The notes: a model not told the origin generated them from the sequence alone. A stretch of DNA of 64,000 nt from Rhodovastum atsumiense (GCF_937425535.1 NZ_OW485601.1:5935501-5999500); one strand, 5' to 3'. Positions 30,156-39,225 are shown, numbered from the stretch's first letter. Numbers and translations: made by a program.

Positions 30156-30937
30156 ACCCGCCCGAGCACGGCGGCGCGGAGCACCGCCAGCCGGTCGCCC
30201 AGGCCGCGCGGGCCGGGGGCGGCCTCGGGATCGCGCAGGTCGCGCCGCGCCAGCACCGCCGGCAGCGCCGCCGCCAGCACCGGGCGGGGCAGCCCTCCGG
30301 CGCCCTGCGCGAGCAACTCCCGCCCGTACTGCGCCAGATGCGCGCGGATGGCCCGCACGCCCTCGGCGGCGGGCCGGGCGATCGCCTCGGCGACGCTCAG
30401 GCCCTGCCCGGCCAGCATGTCCTCCGGCAGCAGGCACCGCCCTTGTCGCGCCAGCAGCCGGAAACTGCGCAACTGGCCTGCCACCCCATAGGCCATGCCA
30501 AGGCCGCGCAGCCGCTCCAGCAGCGCCCCCTCGGCCCCGAGCGCATGCCCGGCCGCCGCCGCCAGCGCCCCCGCCGTGCCGCGCAGATAGGTTTCCCAGG
30601 CGTCGCGGTCGCGCAGGGCGGGCTCGGTCTCGGCTTCCCGTGCCTCGATCATCTCCAGCAACTCGGCCGGCCGCAGCCGGCCCTCGTCGAGCGCGGCCCC
30701 GAGCGGGCCTGCCACCTCGTGCTGGCGGCGCGCGCCCTCGATCACCTCGCGCCACCATTGCAGCCGGATCAGCGCCAGGGTCGGCTCGCTCGCCACTTCG
30801 CGGGCCCGCGCGATCTCGTGGTTGAAGGCGCAGAGCACGAGCAAGGTGCCGCGCCGCTCCGGCGGGGCGAACAGGCAGGCGAGGAACCGGTCGGGATCAT
30901 GCCGGCGCACCAGGGCCAGCAGGGGGTCTGGGCTCAT
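30152..30937 (-). CDS. Squalene/phytoene synthase family protein
   Basis: Isoprenoid-synthase-fold protein of 261 residues. RRGTLLVLCAFNHEIARARE and LALIRLQWWREVIEGARR correspond to the family's first Asp-rich and following helices, but the DxxxD metal motif is reduced (NHEIARARE), and AYGVAGQLRSFRLLARQGRCLLPEDML is the second region. This pattern resembles the NDUFAF6-like branch, involved in respiratory complex I assembly in mitochondria, more than true phytoene synthases. No carotenoid genes lie nearby. GGAAAGG precedes the ATG at 30937. A catalytic role should not be assumed. Confidence 0.8.
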   Translation of the reverse strand: MSPDPLLALVRRHDPDRFLACLFAPPERRGTLLVLCAFNHEIARAREVASEPTLALIRLQWWREVIEGARRQHEVAGPLGAALDEGRLRPAELLEMIEAREAETEPALRDRDAWETYLRGTAGALAAAAGHALGAEGALLERLRGLGMAYGVAGQLRSFRLLARQGRCLLPEDMLAGQGLSVAEAIARPAAEGVRAIRAHLAQYGRELLAQGAGGLPRPVLAAALPAVLARRDLRDPEAAPGPRGLGDRLAVLRAAVLGRV

Positions 30938-31087
30938 GCCCGCGCCTTTCCTCCGGATCGGAGAAACGCGCAAGCTTGAGCCGGGCGCGGGTTGACGATG
31001 CCCAGGAGCGTTCATAGCTAGCGTGGGCATTGTTGCGGCGGCGTCCCATCGCAACCGCAACGGTCTGAACAGATCGGAGAACGCTCC

Positions 31088-31690
31088 ATGGCCTTTGAAC
31101 TCCCCTCCCTGCCCTACTCGCACAATGCGCTCGCCGAGCGTGGCATGTGCCAGGAGACGCTGGAGCTACACCATGGCAAGCATCATCAAGCCTATGTGAC
31201 CGCGCTCAATGGCTTCGTCGAGAAGAACGATGCCCTGAAGGGCAAGTCGCTCGAGGACATCATCAAGCTGTCCCACGAGAAGCCCGATCTGGCGCCGGTG
31301 TTCAACAATGCCGGCCAGCACTGGAACCACATCCTGTTCTGGCAGAACCTCTCGCCCACGGGCGGCGGCATTCCGGGCAAGCTGGAGCAGAAGATCACCG
31401 CCGATTTCGGCTCGGTTTCCGCGTTCAAGGACGCCTTCAAGGCGGCGGCGATCAGCCAGTTCGGGTCAGGCTGGGCCTGGCTGGTGCTCGGCAGCGACGG
31501 CAAGCTCAAGGTCACCAAGACCCCGAACGGCTCCAACCCGCTCGCCTCCGGCGAAGGCAAGGTGCTGCTCGGCCTCGATGTGTGGGAGCACAGCTACTAC
31601 CTGGACTTCCGCAACCGCCGTCCGGACTATGCCCAGAACTACCTCGACAAGCTCGCCAATTACGAGTTCGCCGAAGCCCAGCTCGGCTGA
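31088..31690 (+). CDS. sodB: Superoxide dismutase, Fe type
   Basis: Cytoplasmic superoxide dismutase of 200 residues, full length for the Fe/Mn family. Metal ligands are His in LELHHGKHH, His in NNAGQHWNH, and Asp and His in LLGLDVWEHSYYLDF. The active-site Gln sits in the FeSOD position (AGQ), whereas MnSOD has Gly there, so iron is the likely metal, though AGQHWNH has mixed features and a cambialistic enzyme is possible. GATCGGAGAACGCTCC precedes the ATG. It is divergent from the squalene-synthase-like gene (150-bp gap). Confidence 0.97.
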   Translation: MAFELPSLPYSHNALAERGMCQETLELHHGKHHQAYVTALNGFVEKNDALKGKSLEDIIKLSHEKPDLAPVFNNAGQHWNHILFWQNLSPTGGGIPGKLEQKITADFGSVSAFKDAFKAAAISQFGSGWAWLVLGSDGKLKVTKTPNGSNPLASGEGKVLLGLDVWEHSYYLDFRNRRPDYAQNYLDKLANYEFAEAQLG

Positions 31691-31734
31691 GCCCAGGGCT
31701 TCCCTGCCCCATTCCCGACGGAAACGATCGGGAT

Positions 31735-31784
31735 CCAAGGGCCGTGTGGCCCTTGGTGGGGGTCCAGGGGGCGAAGCCCCCTGG
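31735..31784. repeat. Palindromic intergenic repeat, copy C (short)
   Basis: Two hairpins, CCAAGGGCC/GGCCCTTGG and CCAGGGGGC/GCCCCCTGG, of the same design as the repeats at 22094 and 50867. It lies between the convergent ends of sodB and yajC, so it probably serves as a two-way terminator. Confidence 0.7.
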
Positions 31785-31828
31785 CGAGCGGCCCGCGCAG
31801 CGGACCGATGGGTCGTGACCCGTCCGGA

Positions 31829-32278
31829 TCAGACCTTCTTCTTGTTGAACCAGCCCTTCTTATCGAGCCATTCCTTCACCGCCTTGATATCCGGCAGCGG
31901 CTTGGCGGCCTCGCCGGCAGCCCTGGCCGGCTTCGCGGCGGGCTTGGAGTCGTTGGCCGGCTGGGGCGTGATCACGGCGCTGATCGTCTCGCGCAGCACG
32001 GCGATGCGCACGTTGGGGGCGATCTCGAGTTCGATCTCGCGATCCTCGTTCTTCGGCGCCTTGCTGACGGTGCCGAGCACGCCGCCGCCGGTGATCACGC
32101 GGTCGCCCCGCTTCAGCGCCGCGAGTGCGAGTCGCATCTGCTTCTGCTTCTGCTGCTGCGGGCGGATCAGCAGGAAATAGAACACCGCGAAAATCAGGAT
32201 CAGCGGCAGGAATTGCATGAACGCGCCGGCGGCGCCGGCGCCGGCGGCATCCTGCGCGTAGGCGGGAGAAATCAGCAT
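31829..32278 (-). CDS. yajC: Preprotein translocase subunit YajC
   Basis: Small membrane protein (149 residues) that associates with SecDF at the Sec translocon. One membrane span, MQFLPLILIFAVFYFLLIRPQQQKQ, is followed by the hallmark basic stretch and the KRGDRVITGGGVLGTV domain. The C-terminal tail of ~50 Ala/Pro/Lys-rich residues is longer than in E. coli YajC. The start MLISPAYAQ at 32278 avoids 67 non-conserved upstream residues. secD and secF are not next to it, although they commonly are. Confidence 0.95.
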   Translation of the reverse strand: MLISPAYAQDAAGAGAAGAFMQFLPLILIFAVFYFLLIRPQQQKQKQMRLALAALKRGDRVITGGGVLGTVSKAPKNEDREIELEIAPNVRIAVLRETISAVITPQPANDSKPAAKPARAAGEAAKPLPDIKAVKEWLDKKGWFNKKKV

Positions 32279-32358
32279 GAGGTGGTCCCGGTTGCTATGG
32301 GTCGCGCGGGACCATAGTTTCCGCCCCCCGAACGTCAAGTTTCCCGGAAGCCCGCCCG

Positions 32359-33228
32359 ATGAAGAAACACCGCCTGATCGAAGCCGTGCTGCGGATCGCC
32401 GCGGCGGTGGAACGCATGGCCCCGCCATCGCCCCCGCCGGCCGATCTCGGGGCCGCCGATGGCTTCCTCTGGCAGCCATCGCTTCGTCCGGGCCTGCCCG
32501 GCACTCTGCTGCCGGTGCCCCGCATCGCGCGCGTGGACATCGTGCTGCTGCAGGGCATCGAGCGGCAGAAGCGCATCATCGTGGAGAACACGCTGCGCTT
32601 CGCCCGTGGCCTGCCCGCGAACAACGCCATGCTGTGGGGGGCGCGCGGCATGGGCAAGTCCTCCCTGGTCAAGGCCGCCCACGCCGCCGCCAATGCCGGG
32701 CGCCCGGGCAGCCTCGCCCTGATCGAGATCCACCGCGAGGACATCACCAGCCTGCCCGAATTGCTGCGCCTGCTGCGCGGCCAGCGGCGGCGCTGCCTGA
32801 TCCTTTGCGACGACCTCTCCTTCGAACGCGAGGACGCCGACTACAAGGCGCTGAAATCGGTGCTCGACGGCGGCATCGAAGGCCGGCCGGAGAACGTTCT
32901 GTTCTATGCCACCTCCAACCGTCGCCACCTGATGCCGCGCGACATGATGGAGAACGAGCGCTCGACCGCGATCAATCCCTCGGAGGCCACCGAGGAGAAG
33001 GTTTCGTTGTCGGATCGCTTCGGGCTGTGGATCGGCTTCCACAACTGCGACCAGGAGACGTATTTCGCCATGGTCGAGGGCTATGCCGCGGCCTTCGGCC
33101 TGGCCATCGAGCCCGAACAATTGCGGGCCGAGGCGGCGGAGTGGTCGGTGACGCGCGGCGCCCGCTCGGGCCGGGTGGCCTGGCAGTTCATCCAGGACCT
33201 CGCCGGGCGCCTGGATATGGCGGTCTAG
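32359..33228 (+). CDS. DUF815 family ATP-binding protein
   Basis: AAA-type P-loop protein of 289 residues. Walker A is WGARGMGKSSLVKA (about residue 95), Walker B RRCLILCDDLSFE (about residue 150), and sensor-like FYATSNRRHLMPRDMMEN follows; these are the family's defining blocks. Function is not established for the family. It is divergent from yajC with an 80-bp gap, a pairing I recall from other alphaproteobacteria. The 3' end overlaps the convergent VOC gene by 4 bp. Confidence 0.92.
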   Translation: MKKHRLIEAVLRIAAAVERMAPPSPPPADLGAADGFLWQPSLRPGLPGTLLPVPRIARVDIVLLQGIERQKRIIVENTLRFARGLPANNAMLWGARGMGKSSLVKAAHAAANAGRPGSLALIEIHREDITSLPELLRLLRGQRRRCLILCDDLSFEREDADYKALKSVLDGGIEGRPENVLFYATSNRRHLMPRDMMENERSTAINPSEATEEKVSLSDRFGLWIGFHNCDQETYFAMVEGYAAAFGLAIEPEQLRAEAAEWSVTRGARSGRVAWQFIQDLAGRLDMAV

Positions 33229-34205
33229 GCCGGGCCATCGTTACGCCGTCGTGTTGGATTGGCGAGGAAATCCGCCGGGGGTTCGGGTCCCCACAGGCAC
33301 AGCGCGTTTTCCACGCCGTGCGACTGCGGCTGCCAGTCCTGTCCAACCGGGATGTAGTCGATGTCGGTCGAATATTCGACCCAGCTTCCCCAGGGATCGC
33401 GGACGTAATGGAAGTAGTTGGATCCCGGCACATGGCGTCCGAGCCCCCAGCCGACGTGCCAGCCGCTTCCGGCCATGTGCATCGCCCCGAGGCCGATCGC
33501 GTTGACGCTGTCGACGTCCCAGGCCGAGTGATGATAGCCCGGCGCGTCCGCGGCGGCGAAAGCCAGCAGATGGTGGTCGCTGCCGTGCACGCCGTGCAGG
33601 AAGGCGGCAAGGCCCCCCACCTCGTCGGACAGCCGCAGCCCGAGCATCTCCTGATAGAAACCGATCGAGCGCCGGAGGTCGCGGGCGAAGACCAGCACAT
33701 GCGACATCCGCCGCGGCCGCACCCGCGGCGCCAGTTCGCGCGGAGTGGCTCCCCGCAGCCCGGCCGGGACCGATCCGGTCTCGGTGCCAGCCTTCTGGTT
33801 GGGGGAGGATTTGGGGGCGACCCGGATCTCGATCGCGGTGCCGTCGCAGTCGCGAAACCACAGCCCGTCGCCGCTGGTGCCCGCGGGGGGCGTGATCCGC
33901 TCCACCCCCAGCGCGTCGAGCCGCGCCGCGAATCGCCCGAGATCGTCGGCGAAGGCGCCGAAGGACAGGTATTGCAGCGCCCCTTCCCGCCCCGCCCCTT
34001 CGCGTAGCGTCGCCCAGCGATGCGGATGGCCCTCGGTATGCAGGTCGAGCGCATTGGCGCGGGCGCGCACGTCGAGGCCGAAGGCGGTGAAGAAGCGCCG
34101 TGCTTCTTCCAGATCCGGAACGCTCAGGCAGAAATGATCGAGCGAATGGACCCCCAATGCGTCGACCTGGCGGGTCGGCGGGACGAAGCCGCGAATCTGC
34201 GTCAT
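33225..34205 (-). CDS. VOC family (extradiol dioxygenase-like) protein, two domains
   Basis: 326-residue protein with two vicinal-oxygen-chelate modules. Module 1 starts at LDHFCLSVPDLEEARRFF; module 2 at SHVLVFARDLRRSIGFYQEMLGLRLSDE. Likely metal ligands in module 2 are the His of SHVLVF, the second His region GYHHSAWDV and Glu of WVEYSTDIDYI, as in catechol 2,3-dioxygenases. The ring-cleaving Tyr/His pair could be within HHSAWD and EYSTDIDY. The ATG at 34205 follows GGGAGGGAAC. It is divergent from a flavin hydroxylase, so an aromatic degradation pair is possible; the substrate is unknown. Confidence 0.88.
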   Translation of the reverse strand: MTQIRGFVPPTRQVDALGVHSLDHFCLSVPDLEEARRFFTAFGLDVRARANALDLHTEGHPHRWATLREGAGREGALQYLSFGAFADDLGRFAARLDALGVERITPPAGTSGDGLWFRDCDGTAIEIRVAPKSSPNQKAGTETGSVPAGLRGATPRELAPRVRPRRMSHVLVFARDLRRSIGFYQEMLGLRLSDEVGGLAAFLHGVHGSDHHLLAFAAADAPGYHHSAWDVDSVNAIGLGAMHMAGSGWHVGWGLGRHVPGSNYFHYVRDPWGSWVEYSTDIDYIPVGQDWQPQSHGVENALCLWGPEPPADFLANPTRRRNDGPA

Positions 34206-34341
34206 GTTCCCTCCCGTTGGTTTCTTGAGCATCGAATTATACGGCAGCTCCGGTCGCCACGGCAGGTTGTTTGCGGCGCGTCGCCGTCACACTTGCCGAA
34301 CCCGTTGTCGCGGGCGGCACCGGAAGGAAGGACGACGGCGC

Positions 34342-35577
34342 ATGACCGACCGGATCGAGACCACCTGCTGCATCGCCGGCGGCGGCCCGGCCGGGGTGAT
34401 GCTCGGCAACCTGCTTGCGCGCGCCGGCGTGGCCGTGCTGGTGCTGGAAAAGCATGCCGATTTCCTGCGCGACTTCCGCGGCGACACCATCCACCCCTCG
34501 ACGCTCGGGGTGATGGCGGAGCTCGGCCTGCTGGAGGAGCTGCTGCGCCTGCCGCACCAGCCTGCGCATGAACTCGCCGCGGTGATCGACGGCGCGCGAT
34601 TCGCCATCGCCGATTTCAGCGCCCTGCCGGTGCGATGCCCGTTCATTGCCTTCATGCCGCAATGGGATTTCCTGGATTTCCTCGCCCGCGACGCGGCGCG
34701 TCATCCCGGCTTTCACCTGCGCATGCAGGCGGAGGTCACCGGCCTGCTCACCGAGGCGGGCCGGGTTGTCGGGGTGCAGGCGCGCACGCCGGCAGGCCCG
34801 CTGGAAGTGCGGGCCGATCTGGTGGTGGGGGTCGACGGCCGCGGCTCCATCGTGCGGCAGGCGGCACGATTGCCGGTGCGCCGGCTCGGCGCACCGATGG
34901 ATGTGCTGTGGTTTCGTCTGCCGCGCGAGGCGTCCGACCCGCAGGAGAGCATGGGCGTGTTCGGGGCCGGCGAGATCCTGGTGCTGATCGACCGCGGCGG
35001 GCACTGGCAATGCGGCTACGTCATCCCCAAGGGCGGATTCGAGGCGTTGCGCGCCCGCGGGCTGCCCGATTTCCATGCCCGGCTGGCGCGGCTCGCCCCG
35101 TTCCTGGCGGCCCGCGCCGCCGCCGTCACCGCGTGGGAGGCGGTGAAGCTGCTGACGGTCGCGGTCGACCGGCTGCGAGCCTGGTCGCGGCCGGGGCTGC
35201 TGTGCATCGGCGATGCCGCGCATGCGATGTCGCCGATCGGCGGGGTCGGCATCAACCTCGCCATCCAGGACGCGGTCGCCGCCGCCAACCTCCTGGCCGC
35301 GCCGCTGCGCGAGCGCCGGCTGCGGGTGTCGGACCTGCGCCGCGTGCAGCGCCGGCGGGCCTGGCCGACCTGGGCGACGCAGCGCCTGCAGGTGCTGGCC
35401 CAGGGCCGCATCATCGCCCGCGTGCTGGGCGGCCGGCAGGCGCCGCGCCCGCCGCTGCCGGTGCGCCTGCTCGCCCGCTTGCCCTGGCTGCGACGCGTCC
35501 CCGCCCGGCTGATCGGACTCGGGCTGCGCCCCGAGCATGTCGATCCCGGCTTGCGCGGCACCACCCCGGTGGTGTAG
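34342..35577 (+). CDS. FAD-dependent oxidoreductase (p-hydroxybenzoate hydroxylase fold)
   Basis: Flavoprotein monooxygenase of 411 residues. ADP-binding motif GGGPAG at residues 13-18, followed by the ribose-binding acidic end VLVLEKHADF; DG-type motif in VVGVDGRGSIVR; FAD ribityl-binding GDAAHAMSPIGGVGINLAIQDA from about residue 290. These three together define the class A hydroxylase/UbiH fold. GGAAGGA precedes the ATG at 34342. It is divergent from the VOC protein gene. The C-terminus is shorter than in phenol hydroxylases and lacks the thioredoxin-like domain. Substrate unknown. Confidence 0.9.
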   Translation: MTDRIETTCCIAGGGPAGVMLGNLLARAGVAVLVLEKHADFLRDFRGDTIHPSTLGVMAELGLLEELLRLPHQPAHELAAVIDGARFAIADFSALPVRCPFIAFMPQWDFLDFLARDAARHPGFHLRMQAEVTGLLTEAGRVVGVQARTPAGPLEVRADLVVGVDGRGSIVRQAARLPVRRLGAPMDVLWFRLPREASDPQESMGVFGAGEILVLIDRGGHWQCGYVIPKGGFEALRARGLPDFHARLARLAPFLAARAAAVTAWEAVKLLTVAVDRLRAWSRPGLLCIGDAAHAMSPIGGVGINLAIQDAVAAANLLAAPLRERRLRVSDLRRVQRRRAWPTWATQRLQVLAQGRIIARVLGGRQAPRPPLPVRLLARLPWLRRVPARLIGLGLRPEHVDPGLRGTTPVV

Positions 35578-35676
35578 ATCGTTGCGCATGGTCAGGATCA
35601 ATCACCGACCTGAACGATTTTGGCGCCGCTGGTATTACATTCTGGCGGCCTAGGTTCTCTGTTTCCGATGACACCG

Positions 35677-35700
35677 AAGCCGCCCCATCGAGGCGGCTTT
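35677..35700 (+). terminator. Rho-independent terminator
   Basis: Stem AAGCCGCC/GGCGGCTT (8 bp) with a 7-nt loop, running into TTTCGTCTGT. It is 100 bp past the FAD oxidoreductase stop and before the small gene at 35769. Confidence 0.7.
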
Positions 35701-35768
35701 CGTCTGTCAGGACATTTGCTGACGATCGTTCGCCAACCATGGAGCGGCCCCATCACCAGGAGGCCCAC

Positions 35769-35921
35769 ATGACCCTGCTCAAGTTTCGCTTCACGCCCAG
35801 CGACGACACGGATTTCGACGTCTGTGCCGGTCCCGCCCGCGCCGAACCCCCGGCGCCGCAACCGGCCGAGGCCGAGCGTGACCAGCCGCGTCAGACCACC
35901 AGCCAGCCTGCCAAGGGGTGA
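35769..35921 (+). CDS. Small hypothetical protein, 50 aa
   Basis: Fifty codons starting MTLLKFRFTPSDDTDFDVC, with a perfect AGGAGG 5 nt upstream of the ATG, the best ribosome site in this part of the window. The first ~20 residues look folded; the rest is a Pro/Ala/Gln/Glu-rich tail. It stands between a terminator and nagZ (33-bp gap), so it may be its own unit or lead the nagZ operon. No family recognised. Confidence 0.6.
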   Translation: MTLLKFRFTPSDDTDFDVCAGPARAEPPAPQPAEAERDQPRQTTSQPAKG

Positions 35922-35954
35922 CGCGTCGCGCCGCGGGGTGCTATCCGCGACGGA

Positions 35955-36959
35955 ATGTCCCTGATCAAGGCTGCCATCGTCGGCATCTCGGGCCCTGAAC
36001 TGACCGCCCAGGAGGCGGCACTGTTCCGGGCCCACCCGCCCGCCGGCATCATCCTGTTCGCGCGCAACATCCGCGACCCCGCGCAGCTCGGCGCGCTGGT
36101 CGCGGCGCTGCGTGCGGTCCTGCCCGCGCACGCCGTGCTGATGGTCGACCAGGAAGGCGGCCGCGTCGCCCGCCTGCGCCCGCCGCACTGGCGCGACCAC
36201 CCCTCCGCCGCCGCGCATGGCGCGCTGTTCGCCACCGATCCCGCCGCCGGCCTGCGCGCCGCCTGGCTGACCGGCGCACTGATCGGCCTCGACTGCGCCG
36301 CCGCCGGCTTTGACGTGGCCTGCGCGCCGGTGCTCGACCTGGGCCTGCCCGGGGCGCACGCGGTGATCGGCGACCGCGCCTTCTCCGCCGATCCCGGGAC
36401 GGTGGCCCGACTCGGCCGCGCCCTCGCCGAGGGGCTGCTGGCCGCCGGGGTGCAGCCGGTCGGCAAGCACGCGCCCGGCCATGGCCGCGCCATGGTGGAC
36501 AGCCACCTGGCCCTGCCCGAGGTGGCGGAACCCGACCTCGCGGCGGACTGGCATCCCTTCGCCGCCAATGCCGACCTGCCCTGGCTGATGACGGCGCACA
36601 TCCTGTATCGCGGGCTCGATCCCGCGGCCCCGGCGACGCTGTCGCCCCGCATCCTGCAAGGGGTGGTGCGCGACCGATTCGGCTTCACCGGGGTGCTCGT
36701 CAGCGACGATCTCGCCATGCAGGCGCTGCGCGGCACGCCAGCGGACCGGGCGCTCGCCTGCCTCGCGGCGGGGTGCGATGTCGCGCTTTATTGCAGTGGC
36801 GAGATCGCGCCGACCACCGACCTGTTGATCCAGGCGCCGCCGCTCACGCCGCAGGCGCGGTGCCGGCTCGAAGCGGCGCGGACGCTGGCGGCCGGCCGTC
36901 GCGCCGCACTGGACGGGCCGGCCCTGGAAACCGAACGGAAGGCGCTGCTGTCGTGGTGA
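35955..36959 (+). CDS. nagZ: Beta-N-acetylhexosaminidase (GH3)
   Basis: Cytoplasmic enzyme of peptidoglycan recycling that removes N-acetylglucosamine from anhydro-muropeptides (334 residues, single-domain GH3 as in NagZ). PAGIILFARNIRD and LMVDQEGGRVARLR are opening blocks; the NagZ signature K-H-(F/A)-PGHG is KHAPGHG, with Lys at about residue 171; the nucleophile Asp is in VLVSDDLAM. It is the first gene of the block nagZ-M50-scpA-scpB, a conserved order in this class. Its stop overlaps the next ATG (TGATG). Confidence 0.96.
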   Translation: MSLIKAAIVGISGPELTAQEAALFRAHPPAGIILFARNIRDPAQLGALVAALRAVLPAHAVLMVDQEGGRVARLRPPHWRDHPSAAAHGALFATDPAAGLRAAWLTGALIGLDCAAAGFDVACAPVLDLGLPGAHAVIGDRAFSADPGTVARLGRALAEGLLAAGVQPVGKHAPGHGRAMVDSHLALPEVAEPDLAADWHPFAANADLPWLMTAHILYRGLDPAAPATLSPRILQGVVRDRFGFTGVLVSDDLAMQALRGTPADRALACLAAGCDVALYCSGEIAPTTDLLIQAPPLTPQARCRLEAARTLAAGRRAALDGPALETERKALLSW

Positions 36960-37690
36960 TGGAGTGGGTGCTGTCCTTCGTCGCGGTGGTCGTGGCGATC
37001 ATCCTGCACGAGATCGCGCACGGCTATGCGGCGCTCGCGCTCGGCGACGACACCGCGAAGCGCATGGGGCGGCTGTCGCTCAATCCGCTGGTGCACGTGG
37101 ACCGGGTCGGCACCATCATCGTGCCCGGCCTGTTCCTGATCGCCCAGGCGCTGGCGCGCACCGGCGGGGGCGTGTTCTTCGGCTGGGCCAAGCCGGTGCC
37201 GATCGACATCAGGCGCCTGCCCAATCCGCGTCGCAGCATGGCGCTGGTAGCCCTGGCCGGGCCTTTGATGAACTACGCGCTCGCCTTTCTCGCCCTGCTG
37301 CTGCTGCACGCGACCCCGCTGCTGCCCTGGGAGCCTCGGCTCTGGGCCATCGGCTTCCTGGCGTTCTTCCTGATGGCGAACCTGGCGCTGGGTACGTTCA
37401 ACCTGCTGCCGATCCCCCCGCTCGATGGTGGCCGCATCGCGGTCGGCGTGCTGCCGGAGCGGCTGGCCATCGCCTGGGCGGGAATGGAACGGGCCGGCAT
37501 CGCCGTCGTGCTGCTGGTGGTGTTCCTGCTGCCGGCGGCGCTGGCCGAGTTCGGCATCGGCTTCGACCCGCTGCGCTGGTGGCTGCACGGCATCGCCGAT
37601 CCGATCTTCCGCTTCCTTGCCGCCCTCGCCGGCCATCCCCGCGACCTGGTGATCGTGCTGCGCTTCCTCGACGGGGATGGCGGTGGCTGA
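36959..37690 (+). CDS. Site-2 protease family (M50) membrane protein
   Basis: Intramembrane metalloprotease of 243 residues with about five to six membrane spans. The zinc site HEIAH is in the first span (AIILHEIAHGYAALALGD) and the third ligand Asp is in NLLPIPPLDGGRI. It lacks PDZ domains, so it belongs to the small SpoIVFB/Rip-like or YwhC group, not RseP. The start ATG 36959 overlaps the nagZ stop; the last 14 bp overlap scpA. The substrate is unknown. Confidence 0.93.
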   Translation: MEWVLSFVAVVVAIILHEIAHGYAALALGDDTAKRMGRLSLNPLVHVDRVGTIIVPGLFLIAQALARTGGGVFFGWAKPVPIDIRRLPNPRRSMALVALAGPLMNYALAFLALLLLHATPLLPWEPRLWAIGFLAFFLMANLALGTFNLLPIPPLDGGRIAVGVLPERLAIAWAGMERAGIAVVLLVVFLLPAALAEFGIGFDPLRWWLHGIADPIFRFLAALAGHPRDLVIVLRFLDGDGGG

Positions 37691-38507
37691 GATCGCTGGT
37701 CCGGCCGCCCCGGAAGCGCCGCCCGCCGAGGCGCGCGCCGGCGAAGCCCTGGTGGTGCATCTCGAGGGTTTCGAAGGGCCGCTCGACCTGCTGCTGGAGC
37801 TTGCGCGCGGGCAGAAGGTGGATCTGGCGAAGATCTCGATCCTCTCCCTGGTCGACCAGTACCTGGGGGTGATCGAGGGCGCCCGCCGCGTGCGGCTGGA
37901 GCTGGCGGCGGACTGGCTGGTGATGGCGGCGTGGCTGACCTGGCTGAAGTCGCGCCTGCTGCTGCCCGCGGGCAGCGCCGCCGCCGAGGAAGGCGAGCTG
38001 GCGGCCGAGGTGCTGGCCGCAAGGCTGCGCGACCTGCAGGCGATCCGCCTTGCCGCCGCCTGGCTCGGCGCCCGGCCGCAACTCGGCCAGGACGTGTTCC
38101 CCCGCGGCGAGCCCGAGGATTTCACCCAGACCGACCACTCCCGGCTCGGGGTGGACCTGCCCGGGCTGATGCGCGGCTACCTGGTGGCGATGCGCCGCAG
38201 CGCCGGCAACCGCCGCTACCGGCCGCGCCCGGTCACGCTGTGGACCATCAAGGACGCCCTGACCCGGCTTGCCCACATGGTCGGCAGCCTGCCGGACTGG
38301 GCGAGCCTCGAGCAGTTCCTGCCGGAGGGGATCGGCACGCCGCTGCAACGCCGCGCGGCCCTGGCCAGCACCCTGGTGGCAGGACTGGAAATGGCCCGCG
38401 ACGGCGCGGTGCGGCTGCGCCAGGAATCGGCGTTCGGGCCGATCCTGCTGTGCCCGGCCGCGGTCGCCGCGGCCGACGAGGAAACCGATGAGCAATCCCT
38501 CCCCTGA
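37677..38507 (+). CDS. scpA: Segregation and condensation protein A
   Basis: Kleisin subunit (276 residues) that bridges the two SMC heads with ScpB. The N-terminal block HLEGFEGPLDLLLELARGQKVDLAKISI is diagnostic, followed by AADWLVMAAWLTWLKSRLLLP. The C-terminal winged-helix part carries TLWTIKDALTRLAHM and AFGPILL. Overlaps both neighbours (14 bp with M50, 20 bp with scpB). Confidence 0.95.
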   Translation: MAVAEIAGPAAPEAPPAEARAGEALVVHLEGFEGPLDLLLELARGQKVDLAKISILSLVDQYLGVIEGARRVRLELAADWLVMAAWLTWLKSRLLLPAGSAAAEEGELAAEVLAARLRDLQAIRLAAAWLGARPQLGQDVFPRGEPEDFTQTDHSRLGVDLPGLMRGYLVAMRRSAGNRRYRPRPVTLWTIKDALTRLAHMVGSLPDWASLEQFLPEGIGTPLQRRAALASTLVAGLEMARDGAVRLRQESAFGPILLCPAAVAAADEETDEQSLP

Positions 38508-39225
38508 TCCCGCGCTTCCGCCTGCGGAGCCCGCCACGCCCGAGATCCTGCCGCCGGAGCCTGCCCCCGCAGCCGAATCGGCCGCGCCCGAGGCCGCCGG
38601 GCCGACGCCGGAGGCGCTGGAGGACGCGCTGCGCCTGGTGGAGGCGATGGTATTCGCCTCCACCGCCCCGGTGCCGCTGCGCGCGCTCGGCAGCATGCTG
38701 CCGGTCGGGCTCGATCCCGAGACCGTCATCGCCGCGCTGCGCGCGCGCTATGCCGGACGCGGGGTGGAACTGGCCGAGGTCGCCGGCGGACTGCAGTTCC
38801 GCACCGCGGCGGATCTCGCCCCGCGGCTGCGCAAGGTGGTGCAGGTGCCGCGCCGGCTGCCGCGCGCGGCAATGGAGACGCTGGCCATCATCGCCTACCA
38901 CCAGCCGGTCACGCGCGCGGAAATCGAGGAAATCCGCGGCGCCTCGCTGGCCCAGACGACGCTCGACGCGCTGCTCGAGAACGGGCTGATCGCACCGAAG
39001 GGACGCAAGGAATCGCCGGGCCGGCCGACGCTGTGGGCGACCACGCCGGCCTTCCTCGCGCAGTTCGGGCTCAATGATCTGAGGCAATTGCCGCGGCGGG
39101 AGGACCTGATGGTCGAGCCTCCCTCTCCCGGTGGCGGGGAGGACGCCGCCGCCGCGACCCCGGAGGCCGGGATCGCGGCGGATGCGGTGGCCGGCCAGGG
39201 CGAGGCGGAATCGCCGTCCGCCTGA
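38488..39225 (+). CDS. scpB: Segregation and condensation protein B
   Basis: Partner of ScpA in the SMC condensin (245 residues). After a Pro/Ala/Glu-rich leader of ~45 residues the first winged helix begins (ALRLVEAMVFASTAPVPL), and the second contains METLAIIAYHQPVTRAEIEEIRGAS with the GRKESPGRPTLWATTPAFLAQFGL signature. The acidic, Gly/Ala-rich C-terminal tail is variable in the family. The ATG at 38488 with GAGGAAACC upstream sits inside the end of scpA. Confidence 0.95.
   Translation: MSNPSPDPALPPAEPATPEILPPEPAPAAESAAPEAAGPTPEALEDALRLVEAMVFASTAPVPLRALGSMLPVGLDPETVIAALRARYAGRGVELAEVAGGLQFRTAADLAPRLRKVVQVPRRLPRAAMETLAIIAYHQPVTRAEIEEIRGASLAQTTLDALLENGLIAPKGRKESPGRPTLWATTPAFLAQFGLNDLRQLPRREDLMVEPPSPGGGEDAAAATPEAGIAADAVAGQGEAESPSA

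Noticed and set aside
30152-30937. Carotenoid phytoene synthase
   Set aside because: The first Asp-rich motif is reduced and no crt genes lie nearby; the NDUFAF6-like branch fits better.
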